Source of the DNA: Aspidapion aeneum
Taxonomy: Eukaryota > Arthropoda > Insecta > Coleoptera > Brentidae
Direction: 5' to 3'
NCBI GenBank assembly: GCA_963576565.1
Contig: OY755039.1
Coordinates: forward strand, 128,324,640-128,388,639
Length of the DNA: 64,000 bases
Position 1 is the first letter of the stretch. Each line of letters starts with the position of its first letter. The position numbers and the translations under genes were made by a program. A model generated the notes under the pieces. It had not been told where the DNA came from. It worked only from the letters and a program-made list of their open reading frames with translations, and ran no database searches. This document shows, in pieces, positions 24,137 through 34,611 of this stretch.

Positions 24137-25635
24137 TGTGTGAGCAATCTCCATATTCTATCTTCTTTTAATTCGTAAATATCGACCAAAATTTCGATGG
24201 GGTGATTTGATTTTGCCGCAATGTCACTCAAATTTTATTTTAACTGATCAATTTTGCATGGGGTATTAAAAGTTGGTAGGGGACGATTTGCCGCGGGCGG
24301 TTTGTCAATTATTTTAATCTAACTTATTTTTGCTTAAATAATAGCTTTCCTATTCTCTTGTTGGGTGATTTAAATTTGTGTTACACCTAACCGTGGTCAA
24401 CTGATCGAAAACATTTCCTAAAAAATCACAAAAAAAATGGTTTTTAAAAAAAAAATGTTTTTCAATAAGTAATTTTAAACAAAATCTAAAAGAAAAATTA
24501 CATTTTTTTTTAATAATACATTTTTAAAAGGTAGTTTTTTTATAAACTAATTTATATATAAAAAAAAAATAATCTTTTTTCAAAAAAAAGATTTGATAAA
24601 AAAAATTTATTAATTTTTTTTTTAATTTTGTTATTTTTTCTGCAGTCTTAAACTTCGTCGACGGTAAATTGTCTCCGTGGCTAATCATACAGGGGCGAAT
24701 CAGCCAGCAGCGAATTGACTGCGGCGAATTGTCGCGTCCCCATTAAAAGTACATACATAATCCTTTTTAATTTTCTTTGCTATATTGAAACAAACCTTTA
24801 CAGCTTTTTTTTAATCGATTTTAAATATTGCTTACACAGCCGTCCCGACGAGTTGCTCGTAAAGTTTCAAATCTTCTTAATCCGACCTTCAAGAAAGTTT
24901 ATATCGCACGGCACTTCCAATTTTTCCGCACAATTGGTGGCAGATGCAGCCTGAACCTGCGCCATATTTCCATGCAGGGCTATCAAAACACAAAAGGTTA
25001 CGACTTTTAATTTTGGTGAGGTCATAGCATCAGTTAAGCTATTCTGGCAGACGTATCTATTGTTTTTCTCGTCTTGGGCCAGTTCAAATAAGGGAGATAT
25101 ACAGGGTGAGGAAAAATTATGTAGACTTTAAAATCTAAAAGTGACCTTCGACTTAATTTCAAGGTCATTTAAGAGAACTTTTTTAAAAATCTTTGATGCC
25201 TAAATCAAAAAGATCAGAGGGGTTCAGGTATAGATACAAGTTCAAGTCTTAGGGTCACTGCATCCTGGAAGCCTGGTGTCTCCCAGGGGTACCGACACGA
25301 GTGTCAAAACCGTACTTAAATTTCCATAGACGTTCGTGAAAAATACTCATTTTTATAGTCTGAGAAAAAAAAATGTTTTAATAAAACTTAAAAAGAACTC
25401 GTTTGTATACAGCTTAAGAAATAAAAAATGTGTTTTTGGGTTATGAATATTTATTGTGGGTATATTTATTGTTAAAAATCATTTTCTTTTAAGTATTATT
25501 TGTGTTTTTTGTATAAAAATAATACGTAATAAATAAACAAACAGGACAGAAAGACATTTGTATGTTAAATGTTTATAAACACTATATGATATATCAAGGG
25601 ACAAAATGAAGGTTTATACTCTATTTTTTGCACTA
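24137..25635. other. Low-complexity A/T-rich DNA; single transposon end at 25094
   Basis: 24400-24640 is almost pure A/T. TATACAGGGTGAGGAAAAAT near 25098 looks like one terminus of a TA-flanked MITE, but I found no mirrored partner. GC-richer GGGGCGAAT-type words occur near 24690. Confidence 0.4.
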
Positions 25636-25639
25636 TTTA

Positions 25640-25800
25640 AGGAAAATGGTTCGAAAACGTTTTCTTCAAAAAGGAATTTTTCGAAATCATTTTTTTCGAA
25701 CGGAAGTTTGTTCGAAAACATTTTCTTTGACCGGAAATTTTCTTCGAAAATATTTTTTTAAAATGGAAATTTTTTCAAAAACATTTCTTTGAAAACAAAT
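25640..25800. repeat. Degenerate 30-40-bp tandem repeat (TTCGAAAACATTTTCTTTGA)
   Basis: About five variants of a TTCGAAAACATTTTCTTTGA word followed by CGGAAATTTT are laid head to tail. Identity is low, so copy number is approximate. Confidence 0.65.
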
Positions 25801-26329
25801 TTAAAAAAAAAATTTAGACCTGGTTTCAGTTCAGGCCCTTTAGCCTTGAAATAAGCATTACGTACATACGCGTTTTACAATGGCGTGCTAGCAAGAGGCT
25901 TCAGTTTTGGTAAAGGTTACTGCATCGGCCGTTAAAACTATACATGTAATTGTATAGTGTGCTTAATTAACAAAAAGTTTTCTTTTTAAAGTTTTAATGA
26001 AAAGATAAATATATATCTTAAATAACGGTCGGCTAAAGTAAGAAATTAAAATTTACCGAAAACTAAAACAGATAAAAAAATACAAATGGGCAAGTTTAAA
26101 AAAAAATATTCCCTTGTCTCAAATTTCGACGCACGCTCCTGAGGTCAAATAATGCTACCACAGAATTTCATGTTGCAGAGATAGTAGTACAAAAGAGACT
26201 TACAAAGGGCTCATCTCTGACAAATCCTAACGATTAAAATAATAGTGAACTTGGATTTGACGTTTATTATGCTTCTTTTAGCGTAACCCACAATCAACGA
26301 CGTGGAGGTAAAGGATTCTGTTTCCTTCG

Positions 26330-26825
26330 AGATGCATTTTGAAGTGATTTTCCTTCGCCTCTTACTTTTGAGATGCATTTTGGAGTGGTATTTTGGAGTG
26401 GTACCCCCTTGATAATTACTTTTAGGGTGGTTTCTGGGGTAGGTTTTCCTTGTCTCCTACATTGGCAAAGATAATCCAAGTTGTGTCTGTGTTGGGGTGC
26501 TTTTTAGAGATTTCCCTTGACTTTCACTTTTGTAGTGTTCTTTTAAGTGAGTTCCTCTCACCTCTCACTTTTAGGGTGCTTTTTTGGGTGAGTTCTCCAT
26601 GCATCTCACATTTGGGATTCTGTTTTAAGTGAGTTACTCCTGCCTCTACCTTTTAAAGTGCCTTTTTGGGTGAGTTCTCCTTACTTCTTTCTTTAAAAAT
26701 GCTGTGTGGAATAAATTCCCCTTGCCTCAAATGTTTGGGGTGCTTTTTCGAGTGAGTTTCCTTTGGATCTCACTTTTGGGGTACCTGTTGGGGTGAGTTT
26801 CCTTTGCCTCTTACCAAAAGATGTT
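26330..26825. repeat. Minisatellite, about 43-55-bp unit, about 11 copies
   Basis: TTTTGGGGTGCTTTTTGGG, GTGAGTTCTCCTTGCCTC and TCACTTT recur in order, for example near 26520, 26570, 26625, 26665, 26740 and 26785. Units are diverged and their lengths vary. No lasting open frame. Confidence 0.8.
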
Positions 26826-27162
26826 TAAAGTGATTTCTTGACTCATCCATCCCATTGTAAAATGATGGATTTTTTTCTTCTTCTGCCGGATTGAGACCTA
26901 TATTTTTTTTGTTGGCCTTCTTCCCTTATATGAGTGTGTGTGTAGAGTGTCCTTACATTTAGCCATTAACCTTCCAGTGGTGACGTGGGAAATGATCACA
27001 TTGCTCGTGACATCACATTTCACGTTTTGTTTGCGGCTACCAAATTACAAAATCTAAAAATTTTTTGCGAGTTTACAAGAAAGTTTTAACCCCTATACCA
27101 CTCTTATAACGCGTAAACGAAGAATCGATTGGTAATGTAATGGTGGCGGCAACGGCTTCGTT

Positions 27163-27366
27163 ACAAAATAGCGCTGCGACAAAACAGCGCTGCGACAAAA
27201 CAGCGCTACGACAAATTGGCGCAGAACAAAATGGCGCGGAATAAAATAGCGTCGGTATAAAATAGCATCGGTACAAAATAGCGTCTGTACAAAATAGCGC
27301 TGGTGTAAAATAGCGCTGGTAGAAAATAGCGCTGGTACAAAATAGCGCTGGTACAAAATAGCGCGG
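27163..27366. repeat. 16-17-bp minisatellite (TACAAAATAGCGCTGG)
   Basis: About a dozen units run from GCGCTGCGACAAAACA variants at the left to cleaner TACAAAATAGCGCTGG units at the right. It is immediately followed by TCGAATATTTCGTTTGATTC. Confidence 0.92.
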
Positions 27367-27479
27367 AAAAAATATTCGAAAATCGAATATTTCGTTTGAT
27401 TCGGTTTTGGCAAATACCTAGGTCGACTAAGAGATTTCTTTCTTACATATTTTTTCGAAAAAAAAACTTTCCCGGGATC

Positions 27480-27560
27480 CTAGATGGTGTGAAACCAAAC
27501 CGAACCGAACAGAACCGAACCAAACTCGGTTTGAACCGATCCAAACTAGGTTCGGTTCAG
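27480..27560. repeat. GAACC-rich simple repeat and its inverted partner
   Basis: ACCGAACCGAACAGAACCGA and AACCGATCCAAACTAGGTTC build a short imperfect hairpin between the two minisatellite blocks. Confidence 0.6.
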
Positions 27561-27639
27561 TTCGGATTCAGACCCTCTAGGACCCCGGGAAAGAAGTCAG
27601 GGAAGTTTGTTTGTTAAATATGCTGGTATAGCTAAAATG

Positions 27640-27785
27640 GCTCCGTTACAAAACAGCACTGTACAAAATGGCGCGGAATAAAAAAGCGATAAAATAGAGC
27701 TGCGACAAAATATCGCAGCGACAAAACAGCGCGAAACAAAATATTGGAATGTCGAATATTTGATTTGATTCGGTTTGGAGGGTCC
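27640..27785. repeat. Second copy of the AAAATAGCGC minisatellite module
   Basis: Degraded TACAAAATGGCGCGG / GACAAAACAGCGC units are followed by GTCGAATATTTGATTTGATT. The same order (array, then TCGAATATTT, then the GATTCGGTTT tail) occurs at 27163-27410, so the whole module is duplicated in direct orientation. Confidence 0.8.
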
Positions 27786-28818
27786 GGGCCCCGCGCACTT
27801 GGTGCGCCTATGTTATAATTCAAAATAAGTAAAAAAACTAGAAAAAAAGTTTAAAAAAACAAAAATAAACAACAACATTACCTACTTTTTTGAAGAAAAC
27901 ATGGTCCCTTTTATTTAAGATTTACTCGCTTTAGTTTAATATTTTTAAGAAAAACGCATTTTTCCCATATGCACAAAGGATCCGTTCTTAAAACTGAATC
28001 ATTTTTAAGACTAAAGCTCTTGTCGTTTTTGTAAAATTTAAGTTTTTGTTAACATTACGGCTTATGGGAAATCGGTTTGTTTGTCCTATGGAAGACATCT
28101 TGGATTGGATCATATGTTTTGTTAGACAGCCCTATTTAACAGACAAAGATAAACTGTAAAACAGAAAAAAAGATATTTGAGGTTAGAAACTTTAGGTGTA
28201 TTCCATTGAAGAAGTTTGTACAGACAGACAGAATGGTGCACTGACCGTCTTAAACTAATATGCTGTTTGTTTACATATTAAAGCTGAAATTTTCCTATTT
28301 TAACTAAGATTGGCAAATTAAAATAGACTTGCACCATGTCAATGGACCTGCAGGTATCATTGCTTGCAATCTTTTGACCTTGCAAATTATTGCTCCATGT
28401 CAAGCGGACTTAAGAAAGGAATGTCTGCCTTTAATTTCTAGGCAATGAACTTTTCGAAATAAAGTATTCTTTAGGCTAAGAAACGGGAAAAAGAGGCAAG
28501 CAAGCAGCCACTGACATCGATATGTCCGACGTTTTTTTCAAAAACCTACTATAAATACCCGAAAAAAGAGTCTATTACAAAATATCAAACAAACAGAAGT
28601 GATACAGTTACTACTTTGCACCCTTTTATAATCCCAGTTTGTTTACAAATTAAGCTAAAATGACTAAAATTATTTGAAATGAAATTAATTTAACCCAATA
28701 AAAGCAAATTGAAAATATTACAAAATCCAAATATTTAAATGTAGTTATTTAAAAATAAACATTGCAAGTTATTTAAAAACATAACAACGTAATCACCCAG
28801 AACAGTATATAATTAATA
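27786..28818. other. No recognised gene
   Basis: GTTTGTTTACAwATTAAGCT-like segments near 28267 and 28638 suggest a weak direct repeat. Otherwise featureless A/T-rich sequence. Confidence 0.4.
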
Positions 28819-28952
28819 TATTAGCTCCCACTACTACTATAAGTCGTGTGAGCTATGGTGATCCTAATTTTTTCGAAAAAAAAAGTTGCTCCGATTTCAA
28901 AAATTTTTATATATCTTTGCGTTTCAGATGATTTTGAAACTTTTTTGTTTTG

Positions 28953-28953
28953 C

Positions 28954-29004
<51 letters not shown>

Positions 29005-29016
29005 ATGTCTGTCTGT
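28953..29016 (+). repeat. (CTGT)n microsatellite, about 16 units
   Basis: Uninterrupted CTGT except one CTGTATGT near the right end. It keeps frames open on both strands, but these are artefacts. Confidence 0.98.
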
Positions 29017-29142
29017 AACGACCAACCCGCATAACTCAAAAACCGCTTGTCCGATTTTAATGAAATTTGGTACCTAAATTGGGCCTTGGGCCGTGATGGT
29101 CCCATTTAAAAATGACCAAAATCCACCAAACGCAAGTCAAAT

Positions 29143-29485
29143 AAAAGGGTGGGGGTAGATTCCAGAAATTAGAGTTTATGTGAAAATATGGCGTGTGTGA
29201 TATCAAACGAAAGGTAATTAAGTCTGGAGTTAAAAAAAATGAATTTTAGTTTTTTTTTAAAGGGTGGGGGGTAGATTAAAAAAATTTGAGTTTAAGTCAA
29301 AACATGGCTTGTGTGGTATCAAACGAAAGGTAATTGAGTCTGGAGTTAAACAAAATGCATTTTAGTTTTTTTTTAAAGGGTGGGGGGTAGATTAAAAAAA
29401 TTTGAGTTTAAATCAAAACATGGCTTGTGTGGTATCAAACGAAAGGTAATTGAGTCTGGAGTTGAATAAAATATATTTCAGTTTT
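29143..29485. repeat. 116-bp tandem repeat, 3 copies
   Basis: GGGTGGGGGTAGATT begins units at about 29147, 29262 and 29378, each with TATCAAACGAAAGGTAATT and GTCTGGAGTT. Copies 2 and 3 are nearly identical; copy 1 is more diverged. Confidence 0.95.
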
Positions 29486-29530
29486 TGATTATATTAGCTC
29501 ACACTATAACTATAGTACCTAGTGTGAGCT

Positions 29531-30145
29531 TAGGTGCCCATAGATTGGCAGAGTATTTTTTATACGACTGTCTTGAAAAAGGGGGTTTTCCGCACGAAAA
29601 ACACGATTTAAAAACGGCATTTTGCGCACGCCGTGTGCAAAACCTTTGGCACACTCTTGCGTCATTTTTGCGCACGCTTACGTCAGTTTCGCACACGCGT
29701 CTCCCGTCATTGTGATTTTTGTTGCTGTCACCCAAAAAAATAAGTTGGCTGAGTTTCGTAGCAACCGTCACGGCTTCTTTGTTTTATTGATTAGATACTT
29801 CAAAAAGTTTTGATGTAAAAATATCGGATTCTGAGGAAATTTTACAAAATTCTTACAGAAGAAGATTTTAGACGACAATTATTTACTTATCAAGGCGGTG
29901 GTTGCAGTTGGCCTGTCTGTGGCATGTCGAAGTTTCATCTCATATAAATTCAAATTAAACTTTAGAAATAAAGAAAAACCACGACCTTACGAAATGTCAT
30001 TTTTTGGAAGCTTAGTCCGTGCAGTCGTAGGATTCCCGTTAAAAATAGTCTCAAATTGTACCACCCCTGAGGGGTGGTTTAAAGTTCGAAAAACAATAGA
30101 AATAATCCATGATTGACAAAAAAGCTTATATAAAAGAATATTCAA
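29531..30145. other. No recognised gene; short GCGCAC-rich repeat
   Basis: 29600-29700 repeats TTTTGCGCACGC-like words. A perfect hairpin ACCACCCC-TGA-GGGGTGGT lies at 30060-30078. The open frames here (up to 90 codons) have no recognisable motif. Confidence 0.4.
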
Positions 30146-30545
30146 TTACCGTATTAAATACGTATCAATATTTAATTACTGTAAAAAACAATCGACCATC
30201 GGATTAATCGTCGCTAACTTGTCTAAAAAATTAGCATGTAAAATATAGCGGACAGCAGACTTTTTTTATTCGACATTTCCTAGTGACGTTTGCAGGTTTA
30301 AATTAAACCAAAATATTTTATTATTTTTATTTATTTATAACATTTGTGTGGAAATACTGTCTTTGTTACAATGAAAAAAGATTACCCATATAGCAAGGTA
30401 TTTATGAACAATTTATATAAATATTAAAAACTATTTTATTCACGGGAAAAATAAGTTAAACCTTCAACCAAAATGTAGAATTTTAAACCTAGGATTGTAG
30501 CACTTAGCACTGTAGACCCTTTAGTAAATACTGGTGAATATGTTT
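30146..30545 (+). repeat. Dispersed repeat, copy 1
   Basis: Shares with 61224-61620, in the same order and orientation, CGCTAACTTGTCTAAAAAAT, CATGTAAAATATAGCG, TAGTGACGTTT, ACAATGAAAAAAGAT, TCACGGGAAAAATAAGTTAA and GCACTGTAGACCC. No terminal repeats or long frame. The family is unidentified. Confidence 0.85.
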
Positions 30546-30890
30546 AAGACAAAACGTTGGAATTTAAAAAATTGGAAACATGACTAGAGAAATCGCCAAG
30601 TTTTTGTTGCTAGAGAATCCACAAAGTTTTAAGTGATGTTTTCGGCGTCCATCGGCCACAATTTTAGTCAATTCTGGCTCAGATCTGCTTGCCATTAAAC
30701 GCCATGGCGGATGGCAGTCCAGTTCAGTTGCCATGTGAATGCCTCTCTCTAAAGGAATGTTCGAATGTTAACATAAATATAAGTATTAATTAGTTTCCTT
30801 TGTTAAAGCGTTAATAGAATATTATACAGTTTATTAATAAACACGAGTTAAATTATTGTAATTTGATTTTTCTGGGCTCTGTTAAACAAC

Positions 30891-31118
30891 AAGGTTTGAA
30901 AACGACTGTGTTTGCACACGATCAAGACAGTTTGGTCACACACTGCCCACAAGCCGAGGGAGTGTGCAAAGAGGTTTTTAAACGAGTCTTTAACAATACT
31001 TTTTATACGACTGCAAATAAACACACACTTTGCACACTCACCTCGGCTTGTGGGCAGTGTGTGACCAAACTGTCTTGATCGTGTGCACACACAGTCGTTT
31101 TCAAACCTTGTTGTTTAA
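30891..31118. mobile_element. Nearly perfect fold-back element with 5'-TTAA ends
   Basis: TTAAACAACAAGGTTTGAAA starts a left arm of about 90 bp. The right arm, ending TTTCAAACCTTGTTGTTTAA, matches it with about one mismatch and one single-base gap. The loop is about 50 bp. Terminal TTAA on both sides could be a TTAA target duplication or part of the repeat. A third, degraded half-copy follows at about 31240-31295. The arms are conserved enough to suggest recent activity or gene conversion. Confidence 0.9.
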
Positions 31119-31516
31119 ATAACTATATTAAAATTACTTACTTCGTTGCCTTATTTTGCAGTTATAGAAAAACCATTATACAAAAACATTGCTGTTTTAA
31201 TTGAAAACTTTTTTACAACTCGCTCGACTTGTCAAACAAATTGTCTCGATCGTGCCTGCCTAAAAAGTCGTTTTCAAAACTTGTTTAAATAACTATTATT
31301 TGTCTCGAAAAATAAAGGCTGCATCTTAATCGAGCAGTAAATGACATTTTTGGTGAATTAAGTATAAAAATCCCATATGTTTAACCAGAATCAAATATTT
31401 ATAGTTCGTGCTTGAGTTAACAAGGCAGTGCCAGCGTTTAAGCTTGTATAAGCTCACAAACGTGACGCAACCACACTTGTCTATTTTACTCCAAGGCAGT
31501 CCACGGTTAAAACAAG

Positions 31517-33038
31517 TACAACATGTCCCATTTTCGATGAGATTAAATGGGAAACTCGGGTATTATTAAAGATATTGATTTTCTGATTGCACCTGACCGT
31601 GAACTTTTATTTGAGCCATTAAAAATGGTGCAATTTGATTTTTGCTATACCCCGTAGTTTCGCTAATACAGTTTTTGGAAAAATTGCATTTTTAATAATC
31701 CGTTATATATCGCTTATTTTGCGAGATATTTTTATTCTGTAAAAACCTTTTAATGGCAACTTTTTTAGAAGAAAATAATGATGATGTCAATTTTTTAAAA
31801 TATTGTTTAATTTTGGAGATATGGTATTTATCATAAAAAAATTAAATACGGACCTGGAGTATTTTTATTACTATTTTGATTGGTTGCATGCTATTATTTT
31901 CTTAAAATAATAAAAATGTAATATTTTTTTGTTTTAAGGTTAAACAAATTTTTATTTTATTAGTCCGAACCTGGAAATTTCCAACATAAATGTAAATTAA
32001 AAATTGCTAGTAAAACGATTTTTAGTCTAACTGTTTTGATAATTGGCAAACTAAAATAGTTTTACGTTAATTTTGGGATTTCTTTGAAACAAAGTCTACG
32101 ACAAATATAAAAAAAATAACGATTTACAAAAAATAATAACTAATACTTCTTTTATGATATACATGTTCAAGCTGATTGCCATTATGTGTAAGACATTGTT
32201 CGCATTTTTGAGTAATTTTTTATAACGCATTTTGCATAAAAATATTTCTGTCGTTTAAATATTGGGATTTTGTTGCTATCTAACATATCACATTTTTCAT
32301 AATCTGGAGATTCTACCCAGTTTAGAATAATGTTGAGTGAGTTATTCACAAAAATTAAAAGTAAAATGACCATGTCAATTCAACGCTTTTGTTTGTTCAT
32401 GATGAAGTAAATTTCATGAGTTGCTCTGCTACCATCAAAAAATTACTATGATAATATTTTTGTAAGTTTTTAACGTTATTTACTTTATTCATAAATCTTT
32501 TAATTAACGTTTCAAAACAGATAAACTAAAAATCGTTCAACTAGTGTGTCTTGCAATTTTATTTTTAATTTATATTTACGTTGGAAAATTTTAGGTTCGG
32601 ACTAAAAAGTTTTGAAAAATATTAAATATTATTTTTTTTACCTTAAATCAAAAAAATATTCAAGTTTTATCATTTTAAGATAATAATAGCATAAAATCAA
32701 TCAAAATAATTTAAAAAAAATCCAGATCAGTAATAATTTTTTTTATGAAAAATACCATATCTCAAAAACTACATACAACAATATTTAAAAAGATTGACAA
32801 CGTTATTATTTTCCTCTAAAAAGGTTTTTACAAAATAAAAATATGTTGCAAAATAAGCGAGATCCAAGGAATTAATAAAAATCCATTTTTTTCAAAAACT
32901 GCGTGTATTAGCAAAAATCTGATTACACCATTTTTAAGGGCTCAAAAAAAGAGCACGGTAAAGTGCAATAAGAAAATCCATATCTTTATTAAAAACCAAG
33001 TTTCCCATTTAATCCCATCGAAAATGGGACACGCTGTA
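31517..33038. mobile_element. 1.5-kb fold-back transposon with about 545-bp arms, copy 1
   Basis: Flanking TA, then CAACATGTCCCATTTTCGAT at the left and ATCGAAAATGGGACACGCTG at the right. The arms remain complementary to about 32060 and 32500, leaving a 440-bp unpaired centre. The sister copy is at 59195-60734, where the terminus reads CAGCGTGTCCC. Ends and TA flanks place it near Tc1/mariner. No catalytic domain remains. Confidence 0.92.
32182..32373 (-). pseudogene. Helix-turn-helix-like relic in the fold-back centre, copy 1
   Basis: The minus-strand frame contains YEKCDMLDSNKIPIFKRQKY. The homologous stretch in the sister element reads FEKCDMIDCFIQATK, so the block is shared between copies and is not random. 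It loosely resembles the N-terminal helix-turn-helix (DUF4817-like) found ahead of some insect Tc1-type transposases. That assignment is weak, and the frames are broken. It may be all that remains of the autonomous parent's gene. Confidence 0.35.
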
Positions 33039-33618
33039 CATCTATATAGCCACAGCATTTCGGCATAAAACAGCGTTTGACTTTTGGTGAGTGTCATTTT
33101 TAAAGCTTTTCGGCAGAAACTGATGTATTATACGCGCTATCACGTGCTAAATTAATTCAATATAGTAGCCTCCATCGCTTTATGAATGTTTCCACACTCT
33201 ACATCAGAGCCTCAGATAACCGAATTAAAGGAACCAACTATCGATGGATTTGCATGCGATTTTTAGTTATAGTTGAAACGAACTGTACCACTTTAGTGTA
33301 TGGGTCTGTTTCAGCAACTTTTTTATTTTTTTTGGGTTGATTTATTTAGAAAAACAATAAATCCATAAGAAATAAATTAGAAGAATGTCACTATATTTAA
33401 TTTTGATCACTCTGAACCATTTAAAATTTTTATTATTTAAATGTTTAATCCAAATATTGAGAGATTTAAGTATCGTGTTTTAAAACGGTTTAAGAACCTA
33501 CAAATCATTTTTAAATATCGTTTGTATGGTTAGGAATAATTGCTACACCCTGTGTATAATTATAGTGATCCAAAAATGAGGCATATATATCTAAACCAGG
33601 ATATTTTAAACGTGTACC
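33039..33618. other. No recognised gene
   Basis: A/T-rich, no repeat structure supported. Confidence 0.4.
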
Positions 33619-34611
33619 CACATAGCACAAAAATCACATCAACGTTAAATCAACGTGAAAAAAAAAATTTTTTTCTTGAACACAACCTCATACCATGTAA
33701 TATTAATTTTGTTAAATCTACATGCTTAAAGATAACTTAAAAACAAGGAGAAATCAAGTTATAAAAATGTACTTTTTGTTGAAGTTTCTGGTGCTGTGTA
33801 TATAACGTGTTTTTTACACTCGTTCTTTTCATGTATCAAATTCACACTTGAAAAGTCCTCCACAACATGTTCTAAAACGCCACTAGATTAAGACTTCTAA
33901 AACCTACTAACTTTCTGCGTCTTTTTTTGATCACGTTTTTTTAATAACATTTTTTTAACTTAAAAGAGGTGCGAAAGGAAGTTATAAAAGTTCACTAGTT
34001 TAAGACTACAACACTTCAAGACAATTTTAAAGATGGCGCTCAAGGCAAGACAAAATATCCATATATCTATCTATATACATTATGTTTTTTTTAAAAGCTA
34101 AACAAGATTTTTTAACATTAAACACTTTCACAGAATATTAATATGACTTTATCAGGTTAATAACAGATGAATCGTGATCGTGAACGATCAGGGATCAGTT
34201 CCTTAATAGGTTTTTGGAGTTTAGAGGCCAAAGCACTGCCTGATAGATTTCGTCAAAGTGAAAAATGCCGACAATAGGTGGCAGTGCTGCTAGTAAAATC
34301 TCAAAAATATTCGGTAGAAAAACCATGCAAGTCGCGTTTTAAAATTGATGTAGAAAAGGCGTGAATCTAATGTGATTTTAACCTTGATAAAAATCACTTG
34401 AAACTAACGTAAAAACATTGCTGTTTTAATTTGATAATGGCGTTATTACAACGCAGTTTTTAGCAACGTTATTTTTTATAACGTTAATGAATGACCTATT
34501 AAGCTTGTTTTCATATATGAAATAAACGTTTTTTTTTCTAGCAGCTTTTAAAATCAACGTTTTTTTTTCTCACGCCTTTTTTACGTGTTAAACACGTGAT
34601 TGTGCTATGTG
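33619..34611. mobile_element. About 1-kb element with CACATAGCACA terminal repeats
   Basis: CACATAGCACAAAAATCACA at the left is mirrored by CGTGATTGTGCTATGTG at the right. Just inside, AACGTG / CACGT words also pair. The interior is rich in AACGTT palindromes and has no long frame. Superfamily unclear; no clean flanking duplication seen. Confidence 0.65.

Larger units (their letters stand above)
28821..29530. mobile_element. Helentron/HINE-like non-autonomous element (candidate)
   Basis: Both ends carry TATTAGCTC followed by a short palindrome: AGCTCCCAC..GTGTGAGCT at 28823-28853 and AGCTCACACT..AGTGTGAGCT at 29496-29530. Inside are a (CTGT)n microsatellite, a conserved core with TCCGATTTTAATGAAATTTG, and a three-copy 116-bp minisatellite. 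A microsatellite plus a core plus a minisatellite between similar palindromic ends is the layout described for Helentron-related and 'microsatellite-initiating' insect elements. No Rep/helicase is present. Classification is inference. Confidence 0.45.

Noticed and set aside
27093..27413. 106-codon minus frame rich in Phe/Tyr/Ala repeats
   Set aside because: It is a translation of the 16-17-bp minisatellite.
28821..29105. 94-codon minus frame with TDRQTDRQ repeats, and the plus-strand VCLSVCLS frame
   Set aside because: Both are products of the (CTGT)n microsatellite.
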